Assembly: GCA_039199225.1 (NCBI GenBank)
Contig: JBCCSZ010000215.1
Span: 1 to 13,926 of the forward strand
Source: JBCCSZ01 sp039199225
GTDB taxonomy: Bacteria; Bacteroidota; Bacteroidia; Chitinophagales; Saprospiraceae
Reading direction: 5' to 3'
DNA: 13,926 bases
Shown here one piece after another: positions 6,872 through 13,926 of this stretch. The position numbers and the translations under genes were made by a program. Within the stretch, counting starts at the first letter, position 1. Each line of letters begins with the position of its first letter. The notes under the pieces were generated by a model. The model worked only from the letters and a program-made list of their open reading frames with translations. It ran no database searches and was not told where the DNA came from.

Positions 6872-7420
6872 ATGGAACTAAGTACGGGTAAAATATTATT
6901 GGCCGAGCCTTTTTCTGTCGATCCCAATTTTCGACGTTCTGTCGTACTACTGTGCGATCACGAATCAGACGGAAGTGTCGGATTTATCCTCAATAAGAAA
7001 TTGGAGGTAGAGGTCAATGAGCTGATTGGAGACTTTCCAAGTATCAATGCCAAGGTGTTTTTTGGCGGTCCCGTACAAACGGATACCATTCACTACATCC
7101 ACAACGTAGGGGATATGCTCGAAGGTAGTGTCAAGGTGGTGCCAGGGGTCTACTGGGGCGGTAATTTTGATAAGCTGAAATTTCTCATCAGCACCCACAT
7201 GATCAAACCGGAGAATATTCGCTTCTTCATTGGATATTCTGGCTGGTCGCCTGGTCAGTTGGCCGAGGAAATGATGTATGGCTCTTGGGTGCTGGCCAAT
7301 ATGCACACCAATTATGTGTTTAAGTCTAAGCCCAAGGAATTATGGAGTAAAATTATGAACCACAAGGGGAATACATTTTCTGTGATTGCTCAGATGGGAG
7401 AAGACAATAGCTTGAATTGA
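6872..7420 (+). CDS. YqgE/AlgH family protein (DUF179)
   Basis: A 182-residue soluble protein of the YqgE/AlgH family. The family's biochemical role is not settled; AlgH was named for an effect on alginate genes in Pseudomonas. Signature stretches are GKILLAEPF, DPNFRRSVVLLCDH, GSVGFILNK, FFGGPVQTD (about 69-77), PGVYWGGNFD and the GYSGWSPGQLAEEM block (about 125-138), all in normal order. The ATG at 6872 gives MELSTGKILLA, the usual start. It sits between fabD (38-base gap) and the ABC-F gene (7-base gap), so it is probably co-transcribed with both. No signal peptide or membrane helix is seen, so it should be cytoplasmic. Confidence 0.95.
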   Translation: MELSTGKILLAEPFSVDPNFRRSVVLLCDHESDGSVGFILNKKLEVEVNELIGDFPSINAKVFFGGPVQTDTIHYIHNVGDMLEGSVKVVPGVYWGGNFDKLKFLISTHMIKPENIRFFIGYSGWSPGQLAEEMMYGSWVLANMHTNYVFKSKPKELWSKIMNHKGNTFSVIAQMGEDNSLN

Positions 7421-7427
7421 TGGATCG

Positions 7428-9341
7428 ATGATAAATGCGGCTAACATTTTCGTAAAGTATGGCGATCGGGTTTTGCTGGATCGGGTCAATCTCGTGATCA
7501 AACCCGGAGAGAAAGTCGGCTTGGTGGGGCGTAATGGTGCCGGTAAGTCAACGATGCTGAAAATCATTGCGACTTATCAAAATCCGGATGGCGGCGATGT
7601 CGTCCGCCCCAAGGAAAGTACCCTGGGCTTTCTACACCAGGAAATGATGCTGCCCAAGGGTAAAACGGTGATTGAAGAGACCCTCACTGCCTTGGATCGG
7701 GTCAAAGCCATCGAGGAACGTATAGAGGAACTGAACAAAGAGATTGCAGAACGGACAGATTATGAAAGTGAGGCTTACGGCAATATTTTGAATGAATTTT
7801 CAGCTCTCAACGAACAGTTTAGTTTGTTGGGAGGACAAACGGCTTTGGCCGATGCTGAGAAGATTCTCAAAGGGCTTGGGTTTTCCCAAAAGGACATGGG
7901 GCGCCTCACAGATGAGTTCAGCGGAGGGTGGCAAATGCGGGTGGAATTGGCAAAGATGCTGCTGGCACACCCGGATTATCTACTGCTGGATGAGCCGACC
8001 AACCACCTGGACATTGAATCCATCATTTGGCTGGAAGCATTCCTGAAAACCTATAGCGGCGCCATCATCGTCATTTCGCACGATAAAGAGTTTTTGGATA
8101 ACATCACCGACAGAACGGTCGAAGTGGAATTGGCAAAGTTGTACGATTACAAAGCTGCCTACACCAAGGCGATGACCCTGCGGGCCGAACGTCGGGAATT
8201 GCAATTGTCTGCCTTCAAAAACCAGCAAAAGGTCATTGCTCAGCGAGAGCGCACCATCAATCGATTCATGGCCAAAGCCACCAAGACGAAGATGGCCCAA
8301 TCCATGAAAAAGCAACTGGATAAGATGGAGCGCGTCAACATTGATGCAGAGGATGTGGCGACCATGAACATCCGCTTTCCTTCGGCACCTCGTTCTGGAG
8401 AAGTGATTGTCGAAGGCAAAAAGATCAGTAAGTCCTATGGTAAGCTGCGCGTCTTGGATGCGGTCGATTTGAAAATTGATCGGGGAGATCGCATTGCCTT
8501 CGTTGGTCAAAACGGACAAGGAAAAACCACGCTGGCCAAAATATTGGTCAACGAGCTTTCGGCGACTGGTGGAGACATCAAACTGGGACACAATGTCCAA
8601 TTGGGTTACTATGCCCAAAATCAGTCTGAGCGTTTGTTTTCAGATCAAACTTTGTTGCAGGCCATGGAGCAAAACGCACCTCCTGAAATGCGCACCAAGT
8701 TGCGCAGCATCCTGGGGGCCTTTATGTTTAGTGGTGAAGATGTAGATAAGAAGGTCTCCGTTTTGTCGGGAGGCGAAAAAGCCCGATTGGCGCTGGCTTG
8801 TCTGTTGCTCAATCCATTCAATTTACTGGTGCTGGATGAGCCGACCAACCACTTGGACATGCTCTCCAAGGAGGTGCTTAAGCAGGCTCTGATAGACTAT
8901 GATGGCACCTTGATTGTGGTTTCACACGACCGGGACTTTTTAAAGGATTTGACGAATCGGACCATTGAATTTAGAGATAAAAAATTGCACAATTACCTGG
9001 GAGATGTCAACTATTTCCTCGACAAAAGGGAAATGGACAATATGCGTGAAGTGGAGAAGCGCAGCAACCAGGCATCCAAACCTGCCGAAAAGAGAAAATT
9101 GACAGAGGCTGAGCGTCAAGAGCGGAAAAAGATGCAGCGTTCTGTTCAATATGCCGAGCGAAATATTGAAAAGCTAGAGGCTAAAATTGAGAAACTGGAA
9201 CTGAAAATGTCCGATCCGGCCTTTTATGGCTCTGCCGATTCAGAAAAAGTCCTGGCAGATTACAAAAAAGCGCAAAAAGACCTGGATGTGGCAATGGAGG
9301 AGTGGGAAGTGGCGCAAGAACGCTTGGATGAACTCAGTTGA
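7428..9341 (+). CDS. ABC-F family ATPase (ribosome-associated translation factor, YheS/Uup-like)
   Basis: A 637-residue protein with two ATP-binding cassettes and no membrane helices, the ABC-F layout; family members bind the ribosomal E site and relieve stalled translation or antibiotic inhibition. Cassette 1 has Walker A GRNGAGKST (34-42), signature FSGGW (164-168) and Walker B LLLDEPTNHLD (185-195). The linker (about 235-325) contains RFMAKATKTKMAQSMKKQLDKME, shown in part: RFMAKATKTKMAQS, the arm that reaches toward P-site tRNA. Cassette 2 has GQNGQGKTT (360-368), LSGGEKARLALA (446-457) and VLDEPTNHLD. A charged C-terminal coiled coil (about 555-637) matches YheS/Uup-like members. The ATG at 7428 lies 7 bases after the YqgE/AlgH stop, so the two are probably in one operon. 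A housekeeping role is more likely than resistance because of its fatty-acid-gene context, but the subfamily is not certain. Confidence 0.95.
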   Translation: MINAANIFVKYGDRVLLDRVNLVIKPGEKVGLVGRNGAGKSTMLKIIATYQNPDGGDVVRPKESTLGFLHQEMMLPKGKTVIEETLTALDRVKAIEERIEELNKEIAERTDYESEAYGNILNEFSALNEQFSLLGGQTALADAEKILKGLGFSQKDMGRLTDEFSGGWQMRVELAKMLLAHPDYLLLDEPTNHLDIESIIWLEAFLKTYSGAIIVISHDKEFLDNITDRTVEVELAKLYDYKAAYTKAMTLRAERRELQLSAFKNQQKVIAQRERTINRFMAKATKTKMAQSMKKQLDKMERVNIDAEDVATMNIRFPSAPRSGEVIVEGKKISKSYGKLRVLDAVDLKIDRGDRIAFVGQNGQGKTTLAKILVNELSATGGDIKLGHNVQLGYYAQNQSERLFSDQTLLQAMEQNAPPEMRTKLRSILGAFMFSGEDVDKKVSVLSGGEKARLALACLLLNPFNLLVLDEPTNHLDMLSKEVLKQALIDYDGTLIVVSHDRDFLKDLTNRTIEFRDKKLHNYLGDVNYFLDKREMDNMREVEKRSNQASKPAEKRKLTEAERQERKKMQRSVQYAERNIEKLEAKIEKLELKMSDPAFYGSADSEKVLADYKKAQKDLDVAMEEWEVAQERLDELS

Positions 9342-9431
9342 GCTCTTTTCTCTTTTGATTGTCGGTTAAACTTCCTTTCTTCTGAAAAGAACTGCCTATC
9401 TTATTCCGAATCCATGATTTGAAGTCTTCCT

Positions 9432-10286
9432 ATGCTGTACAAGTACCCAATTGTGGCGTATCTCTTCCTTGTTTTCATGCCGACTGCATGGGCCAATGGA
9501 GACTGCCAGGCGGATTTTACCTTCGAGGCCAATGGATTGGATATACAATTTCAGCTTACCTCAACTTCTAGTGCGCCCTTCGTTGCTTCGAGATGGACCT
9601 TCGGGGATGGCCAGTCCTCCAGTCGTCGTAGCCCTTCCCATCGGTATCGGCAAGTGGGTACGTACAAAGTATGCCATACCATTTGGGATGACAATGGCTG
9701 CAGTGATTCGCGTTGTTCGGAACTGACAATCGATCTAAACTGCCAGGCGGATTTTAGCTTCCAGTCAGATACCAGCCAGGAGGCAGCTGCGGAAAGGAGG
9801 CTTTTCTTTTCGGATCAGTCCACAGCGATTGGGGATTCCATCATCGCTTGGGATTGGCAATTTGAATCGAATCTGGCAGCTGGATCGAAGGAGCCTTCGC
9901 CCACTTGGACTTATAGCCGTTGGGGGCAGCATTTTACTTGTCTGAACATCAAAACCGCCTTGGGCTGTGAAAGTGAAAGTTGTCAAACCATCAATTTGGA
10001 AGAAGCTACTTCAAGCAACGTGTTGAAGGTCCTACAATTGAAAATCTATCCGAATCCAGCCGATGATTTCGCATCGCTCAGCATCATTTTTAATCAGTCA
10101 ACAGACCTGACAATAGAGCTATTAGACCTGCTCGGCCACCGCCTGTTTCTCACCCAACTGAACGATCAGCAAGCGCTACTCCAACCGCTGGATTTGAAGC
10201 AATATTCGGAAGGGCTTTACCTTGTCCGAGTTCGGGCCAAGAACTGGACAGAAAGCCTCCGACTCACCAAGGCAAGGAAGGATTGA
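9432..10286 (+). CDS. Secreted protein with two PKD-like domains and a T9SS C-terminal sorting domain
   Basis: A 284-residue exported protein. It begins with a signal peptide (hydrophobic core about 7-18, probable cleavage after AWA at 19-21). PKD-like domain 1 (about 25-100) keeps WTFGDGQSS (55-63) and the paired VCHTIWDDNGC strand. Domain 2 (about 104-189) starts with nearly the same words (CQADFSF versus CQADFTF) but has WDWQFE instead of FGDG. Several Cys pairs suggest disulphides. The C-terminal 80 residues contain IYPNPADDFASLSI (205-218), LLDLLGHRLF and GLYLVRV, the type A sorting domain that guides T9SS export across the outer membrane and is removed or used for anchoring. The role is probably surface or matrix binding; no enzyme domain is seen. 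It starts 90 bases after the ABC-F gene and ends 15 bases before the convergent glycosyltransferase stop. Confidence 0.88.
   Translation: MLYKYPIVAYLFLVFMPTAWANGDCQADFTFEANGLDIQFQLTSTSSAPFVASRWTFGDGQSSSRRSPSHRYRQVGTYKVCHTIWDDNGCSDSRCSELTIDLNCQADFSFQSDTSQEAAAERRLFFSDQSTAIGDSIIAWDWQFESNLAAGSKEPSPTWTYSRWGQHFTCLNIKTALGCESESCQTINLEEATSSNVLKVLQLKIYPNPADDFASLSIIFNQSTDLTIELLDLLGHRLFLTQLNDQQALLQPLDLKQYSEGLYLVRVRAKNWTESLRLTKARKD
9502..9756 (+). repeat. Direct repeat marking duplicated PKD-like modules
   Basis: The 18-base sequence ACTGCCAGGCGGATTTTA occurs at 9502-9519 and again, identically, at 9739-9756, 237 bases apart and in the same reading frame (79 codons). Each copy encodes the start of a PKD-like domain (CQADF). 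The rest of the two domains has diverged strongly, so this is either a conserved remnant of domain duplication or a recent conversion at the module edge. The entry spans both copies. Confidence 0.8.
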
Positions 10287-10301
10287 TATGGGTGCCAAGA
10301 G

Positions 10302-11978
10302 CTATTTTTTCCGATCTACTTCTTCTTTTCTCTTGAAAAAAACGAAGCCATTTTTACGGCTGATTTCCTCCAGATTTTCGCGTTGTTCCAGGTTTTCGCA
10401 AAGATGAATTTTGCTGATGAAGTAAACGGGCTTATCGACCGCACCGTTGAGCAACCACTCCACATCATAGGATTTTTCATGCTCGGGGACTCGCTTCTGG
10501 GCATAGAGCAAGTGGCCATAGGTTTTGTAACCCCAAGGTTGGATGTAGCAGTCTTCTGATGCCTTGGACTTCAAAAACTCGATCGCAGCATTTTGTGAAT
10601 AGGACTCAAAAGTTCGCATGCTGCTCCACAGTGTAAAGGTGATGAACAGGGCATTGCCCAGAAAAAGTAGGAGGATGGCAGGTCTCGTTTTACTGGTTCG
10701 AAACCAAGCTATGCTAAAAATGAGTATCCCAACCAACCAAATGGCTGGCAAGCAGGAAGCATACGACCAATGGGCGTTGCTGTAAAGACTTTCCAGCGCA
10801 AAGGGGTCCTGGAAAAAGGGCGCAATTAATGCTGGTCGGGCCGCCAAGTATGGAAATACCAGTAAGCTGCCGACGAATAAACTGCCAATAGCCAGCAGTC
10901 CCCATTTCAGCCACCGACCGAACAACAGGCGTTTGTTCCAAATTTCGTACAAACACAAACTGGCCAAAAAGCTCAGTGGAAAGTAACAGATGGAGGAGTA
11001 GTGAACGATCTTCGACTGTACGATGGAAAATAGAATCAAAACAACCCAAAACAAGATGAGCATCCAACGGCGAAAGTCCTTCTGGTATTCATATTGGGCG
11101 GCTGGTAGGGAGAACATGGCCCGGATAGCAAAAATGGAGGCCGGAAAGCAGCCGATCAACAAAACGGCAAAGTGGTAACCAGGGAAGCCTTTGTGGCCAG
11201 CATCGGGCGTGCTGAATAGGCGGTATTGATAGGTATTGAATTCGCTGATGAACCACGGTCCATGTCGCATGGTTTCCAAGCCATACCAAGTAAGCGTTAC
11301 CAAAGTAGTGGCAAAGCTGAAAAATAAGAACTGCGGAACACTGATGTACAGCCGCAGCCTTTGGCCGATCCAATAAACAAAAAAGCAAAGCGCCACGACA
11401 AGGTAGGCAACCGGTCCTTTGGTCAATATCCCCATACCGACCGTCAGGCCAGCCAAAAACAAATAGGTCCATCCATTGTACGGCAATGCAATGCCATCGA
11501 GCTTTTCTTTTTTCCAATAGAAGAGCAAGAAGAGATATAATCCAGCAAAAATGAAGAGGTTGAACCAAGGGTCGATGATGCCAGAGCGAAAGTATAAGTG
11601 AGGCAGTAAGCTACCGAGGTAGACGAGGCTCCACAGCAGACCAAACGAGCGGTTGTACAATTGCTTGCCCATTAGGTAGAGGATGCTCAGCGTCAGCATA
11701 CCACAAATGGCATTGGGTAGGCGAGCGGCAAATTCTCCCACGCCAAATGCCTTCATCGCCAGGACCTGAAGCCAGAAAAAGAAAGGAGGTTTTTCCCAAA
11801 ATGGTAGGAAGTTGACGTGTATGCGTAGGTAATCGTCCAACTCGATCATTTCGCGGCTGATCTCGGCAAAATTGATCTCATCCCAGTCAAATAGATGTAC
11901 AGCACCCAGGAAAGGAACGAAGAAAAGTCCTGCCAGGAGGGTGATTTTTCCAATGTCTTTGAGCGTCTCAGAGGACAT
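10302..11978 (-). CDS. GT39/ArnT-like membrane glycosyltransferase
   Basis: A 558-residue integral membrane protein of the ArnT/PMT (GT-C) superfamily, which transfers a sugar from a polyprenyl-phosphate donor to lipid or protein on the outer face of the inner membrane. After helix 1 comes the catalytic-loop motif FDWDEINFAEISREMI, with Asp33-Glu34 in the expected place, then the EKPPFFFWLQ segment (62-71) typical of bacterial ArnT-like enzymes. About eleven to twelve hydrophobic helices follow up to about residue 440, and a soluble C-terminal domain of roughly 110 residues ends in a Lys/Arg-rich tail. The ATG at 11976-11978 overlaps the stop of the upstream oxygenase gene by one base, so translation is probably coupled. 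The acceptor (lipid A, O-antigen-type lipid or secreted protein) and the sugar cannot be read from the sequence. No undecaprenyl-sugar synthesis genes are next to it. Confidence 0.9.
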   Translation of the reverse strand: MSSETLKDIGKITLLAGLFFVPFLGAVHLFDWDEINFAEISREMIELDDYLRIHVNFLPFWEKPPFFFWLQVLAMKAFGVGEFAARLPNAICGMLTLSILYLMGKQLYNRSFGLLWSLVYLGSLLPHLYFRSGIIDPWFNLFIFAGLYLFLLFYWKKEKLDGIALPYNGWTYLFLAGLTVGMGILTKGPVAYLVVALCFFVYWIGQRLRLYISVPQFLFFSFATTLVTLTWYGLETMRHGPWFISEFNTYQYRLFSTPDAGHKGFPGYHFAVLLIGCFPASIFAIRAMFSLPAAQYEYQKDFRRWMLILFWVVLILFSIVQSKIVHYSSICYFPLSFLASLCLYEIWNKRLLFGRWLKWGLLAIGSLFVGSLLVFPYLAARPALIAPFFQDPFALESLYSNAHWSYASCLPAIWLVGILIFSIAWFRTSKTRPAILLLFLGNALFITFTLWSSMRTFESYSQNAAIEFLKSKASEDCYIQPWGYKTYGHLLYAQKRVPEHEKSYDVEWLLNGAVDKPVYFISKIHLCENLEQRENLEEISRKNGFVFFKRKEEVDRKK

Positions 11979-12847
11979 TAAGGGCGCTTTTTGCGATTGA
12001 AAAACCGAAGGATTTTACTGGCAAATTGGTCGTCGATGCCCAATGTTCCTTTTAGGCTGTTGTATAGGCTGATGAGCTGTTTGTCGGCATAAATCAGGAT
12101 ACTTTTCAAGCCGTCGCCAGGCCGCGCACGGTAGTTGGTTGCTCTTTTGCGAGGCAGCGTTTTTTCCTCTGTAAAGTAATACAGTGCAATCGATTTGCGG
12201 GTCATGGCTTCCGGACATTCGATGGGGTCGGGGAGGCCGTGGTAGGAGTCTTCGTCTGTGTTAAAAAGGACACATCGATTGAACAGAGGAGCAATTTTGG
12301 TTTCGCATTGCTTCATGTCCCGCGACCAAAGTTCCAAATCGCCTTTGTAACTTTCTTCCCAATTTTTGTTGAAGTACAATAGTAAATTGACCCTCCGACG
12401 CCAGTGCCTCTTGTGGGGATGGACGGTAAAGTCTGCATGGATATTTAGAAAGCCACCTTTTTGGGTCTGGTGCAGTCCACCTCCTTCGAGCGCTGGGTCT
12501 GCCATCAAGCCCGGAATGCCTGTTAACTCGCTGATAAAGCGAACGAATTGTGGTTTTTGTAATTCTTCGATGATCTGTTTGAGAGAGCTGGGAAGCAGTT
12601 CTAATTTGTTGAGGCCGTGCTTTTTCTCGTTGACGTGTACGTAGTGAATCCACCCATCGTCCCTGACACCCGGAAAGTCGATTCGGCCTTTCTCCGCCGC
12701 CTGCTCAGAGAGGAAATCATCCAATACGATATATGGAAAGGGCAGATTTTTAGCGTACTGCTTTGTCAGTTGTGGGAGCTTTTGTTCCCAAGCCGGAAGG
12801 TCGACGATGGCCTTTTGAGTTTGTTTATTGGAGTCGATGCGCTGCAT
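11978..12847 (-). CDS. Fe(II)/2-oxoglutarate-dependent oxygenase (prolyl 4-hydroxylase-like fold)
   Basis: A 289-residue soluble protein of the 2OG-Fe(II) oxygenase superfamily, which uses iron, oxygen and 2-oxoglutarate to hydroxylate a substrate. The iron triad is complete: His137 and Asp139 in NIHADF, and His203 in SYHGLPDP. Arg217 in TRKSIALYYF is placed to bind 2-oxoglutarate. Upstream, FPYIVLDDFLS (37-47) is the usual first strand of this group, and WRRRVNLLLYFNKNW (149-163) is the core strand before the second His. The region after about residue 225 is basic and lacks a known domain. There is no signal peptide, so it should act in the cytoplasm. The ATG at 12845-12847 is preceded by a -7 box at 12886-12893. 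It overlaps the glycosyltransferase gene by one base, implying a shared pathway. The substrate is unknown; protein, free amino acid or sugar-lipid are all possible. Confidence 0.9.
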   Translation of the reverse strand: MQRIDSNKQTQKAIVDLPAWEQKLPQLTKQYAKNLPFPYIVLDDFLSEQAAEKGRIDFPGVRDDGWIHYVHVNEKKHGLNKLELLPSSLKQIIEELQKPQFVRFISELTGIPGLMADPALEGGGLHQTQKGGFLNIHADFTVHPHKRHWRRRVNLLLYFNKNWEESYKGDLELWSRDMKQCETKIAPLFNRCVLFNTDEDSYHGLPDPIECPEAMTRKSIALYYFTEEKTLPRKRATNYRARPGDGLKSILIYADKQLISLYNSLKGTLGIDDQFASKILRFFNRKKRP

Positions 12848-12885
12848 ATGATTTCACCACTTTAATGAATCTGATTGCCATCTTA

Positions 12886-12893
12886 CAAAGGTA
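12886..12893 (-). promoter_or_regulatory. Bacteroidota-type -7 promoter box for the oxygenase-glycosyltransferase pair
   Basis: On the minus strand the sequence reads TACCTTTG, an exact match to TAnnTTTG. It would start transcription near 12880 and leave a leader of about 33 bases before the oxygenase ATG. A clear TTG -33 box is not seen; the position where it should lie is occupied by the inverted repeat at 12913-12937. Confidence 0.5.
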
Positions 12894-12912
12894 GTTTTTC
12901 AGCATGTAAGAC

Positions 12913-12937
12913 TACAGTTTTTTAGAGAAAAACTGTA
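12913..12937. promoter_or_regulatory. Perfect 10-bp inverted repeat, possible operator, in a divergent promoter region
   Basis: TACAGTTTTT (12913-12922) and AAAAACTGTA (12928-12937) are perfect reverse complements separated by TAGAG. The dyad lies between the oxygenase gene and the divergent T9SS cargo gene, over the expected -33 region of the minus-strand promoter, so a dimeric regulator bound here could control one or both genes. A terminator is unlikely because the stem has only two G/C pairs per arm and no gene ends nearby. Confidence 0.5.
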
Positions 12938-12982
12938 ATTTGCGATAACTGCCCGTCTTTTTATACACCCAATCAGACTCGT

Positions 12983-13926
12983 ATGCCATACCGTATGCTC
13001 TTCGTCTTTGTTCTGTCCTTTTTTGCTCTACAATTGACTGCCCAAAATGATACACTCCTTTTTCGAGATTTTCAAGAGCCCATCGCCAATGAACTCCTGT
13101 TTCCGGATGTAGATAGTATCGGCACCAATAACTGGATCAACTGGGATCGGGATGGAAAGGCCCAGGCAAATGACAGTGTCCCCAAAAGATTTTTTGGCGG
13201 ATTCGATCTGCGTTATCAAGAAACGGATCTCATGCTGCTACAAGACACCAACTTTGTATACCTTAGCAATTCAAATCTCAGGAATTCTCTGCCTGGTAGC
13301 CATAATTGGTTGATCACCCCGCCCGTCATCATTCCGCCAGGCGGTAGGAATTACGTTCTGGAATGGAAATCGGGTGCCAGTCAAGGGCCGCGGTACATGG
13401 ACGGCTACAAAGTGATGATCGCTCGCAATACCTTTGAACGGAGGCTTTTTACAGATACCATCTTTGTACATGCAGAGATGCTTGAACCCATCCCTGTCAG
13501 CGGTTTTACCATGCGTTGTCCCGACATTGAGCTGGACTCTTTCAACTTTTCTCCAGGTTACATTCATGCCGATGGCTACACCAATGATAGCTTTTACATT
13601 TGTAATGAACAACCAGACCCCAGCATTTACCGTCCGATTCTCGAGCCTCATACCTATAATCTGCAGGATTACATCGGCGATACAATTTACATTGCCTTCT
13701 TGCACGACTCCAACAACGATAATTTCCTAGAGTTAGACGATATCATGGTCTACGGTGAGCGACCCACTTCGACCCAAGATTTGGCGGACCGCATCGGATT
13801 TAAGCTATTCCCGAATCCGGTGGCCGATGTCTTACAGTTTTCTGTCGAAACCCCTGGCTCTCTTTCAGATGTCGTCCTCCAGGTAATAAACAGTGTCGGT
13901 AAGATATTGATAAACAAAAAAATAGA
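12983..13926 (+). CDS. T9SS-sorted secreted protein with cleaved-adhesin/choice-of-anchor-J domain (3' end cut by window edge)
   Basis: The reading frame is open from the ATG at 12983 to the window edge, giving 314 residues with no stop. A signal peptide is clear (MPYRMLFVFVLSFFALQLTA, probable cleavage before QND at 21). The middle resembles the choice-of-anchor-J/cleaved-adhesin fold: WINWDRDG (51-58), HNWLITPPVIIPPG (107-120), YKVMIARNTF (142-151) and, later, YNLQDYIGDTIYIAFLHDS (225-243) with LELDDIMVYG (249-258). About 70 residues with two Cys lie between the two halves, more than usual. The sorting domain begins with FKLFPNPVADVLQFSV (273-288, FPNP at 276-279) and is incomplete, lacking roughly the last 40 residues. 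An alternative start is Met5 at 12995. It is divergent from the oxygenase gene. No protease or other enzyme domain is seen in this part; a surface or adhesive role is inferred. Confidence 0.87.
   Translation, partial: MPYRMLFVFVLSFFALQLTAQNDTLLFRDFQEPIANELLFPDVDSIGTNNWINWDRDGKAQANDSVPKRFFGGFDLRYQETDLMLLQDTNFVYLSNSNLRNSLPGSHNWLITPPVIIPPGGRNYVLEWKSGASQGPRYMDGYKVMIARNTFERRLFTDTIFVHAEMLEPIPVSGFTMRCPDIELDSFNFSPGYIHADGYTNDSFYICNEQPDPSIYRPILEPHTYNLQDYIGDTIYIAFLHDSNNDNFLELDDIMVYGERPTSTQDLADRIGFKLFPNPVADVLQFSVETPGSLSDVVLQVINSVGKILINKKI

Noticed and set aside
7980..8618. Long minus-strand ORF (212 codons) opposite the ABC-F gene
   Set aside because: It is a shadow of the strongly conserved ABC-F coding frame and shows no family motif.
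7428..9341. ABC-F protein as a dedicated antibiotic-resistance factor
   Set aside because: Its context with fabD and the YqgE/AlgH gene, and its YheS/Uup-like C-terminal coiled coil, fit a housekeeping factor; nothing mobile is nearby.
13271..13705. Minus-strand ORF (144 codons) near the right edge
   Set aside because: The plus strand there carries an uninterrupted secreted-protein frame with signal peptide and sorting motif, so the minus ORF is a shadow.

Overview
The window looks like a stretch of Bacteroidota chromosome, most likely from the Saprospiria/Lewinella-Haliscomenobacter side of the phylum. That placement is an inference. It rests on two secreted proteins with a type IX secretion (T9SS) C-terminal sorting domain (YPNP/FPNP motif), two promoter-like -7 boxes of the Bacteroidota form TAnnTTTG, start codons mostly without Shine-Dalgarno sequences, and a LytS-type histidine kinase next to a LytTR regulator. 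No phage, plasmid, CRISPR, tRNA or rRNA sequence was seen. The DNA is gene-dense and mostly housekeeping.

Left part, minus strand (1-5113). A complete M32 carboxypeptidase (90-1586) ends at a strong bidirectional hairpin terminator (45-82). A 347-base gene-free stretch (1587-1933) follows, holding a small GC-rich element with inverted ends. Next comes a tight minus-strand cluster read from right to left: sensor histidine kinase, LytTR response regulator, fructosamine-kinase-like protein, and a DUF423 membrane protein. The spacing suggests one operon.

Middle, plus strand (5301-10286). A 6-pyruvoyl-tetrahydropterin-synthase-type enzyme is divergent from the histidine kinase, and a promoter-like box sits directly against its ATG. 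A probable operon follows: fabD (malonyl transfer to ACP), a YqgE/AlgH protein, and a 637-residue ABC-F translation ATPase. Next is a secreted protein with two PKD-like repeats and a T9SS sorting tail.

Right part (10302-13926). On the minus strand, an Fe(II)/2-oxoglutarate oxygenase and a multi-membrane-span GT39/ArnT-like glycosyltransferase overlap by one base (stop and start share an A), so they are probably made together. Divergent from them, past a 135-base intergenic region with a -7 box and a perfect 10-bp inverted repeat, a second T9SS cargo gene (cleaved-adhesin/choice-of-anchor-J type) runs off the right edge at 13926.

No clearly new multi-gene defence or mobile system is visible. 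The best leads are the oxygenase-glycosyltransferase pair flanked by secreted cargo, the two-component system joined to a fructosamine-kinase-like gene, the eukaryote-like active-site spacing of the pterin synthase with a possible leaderless start, and the two palindromic intergenic elements.
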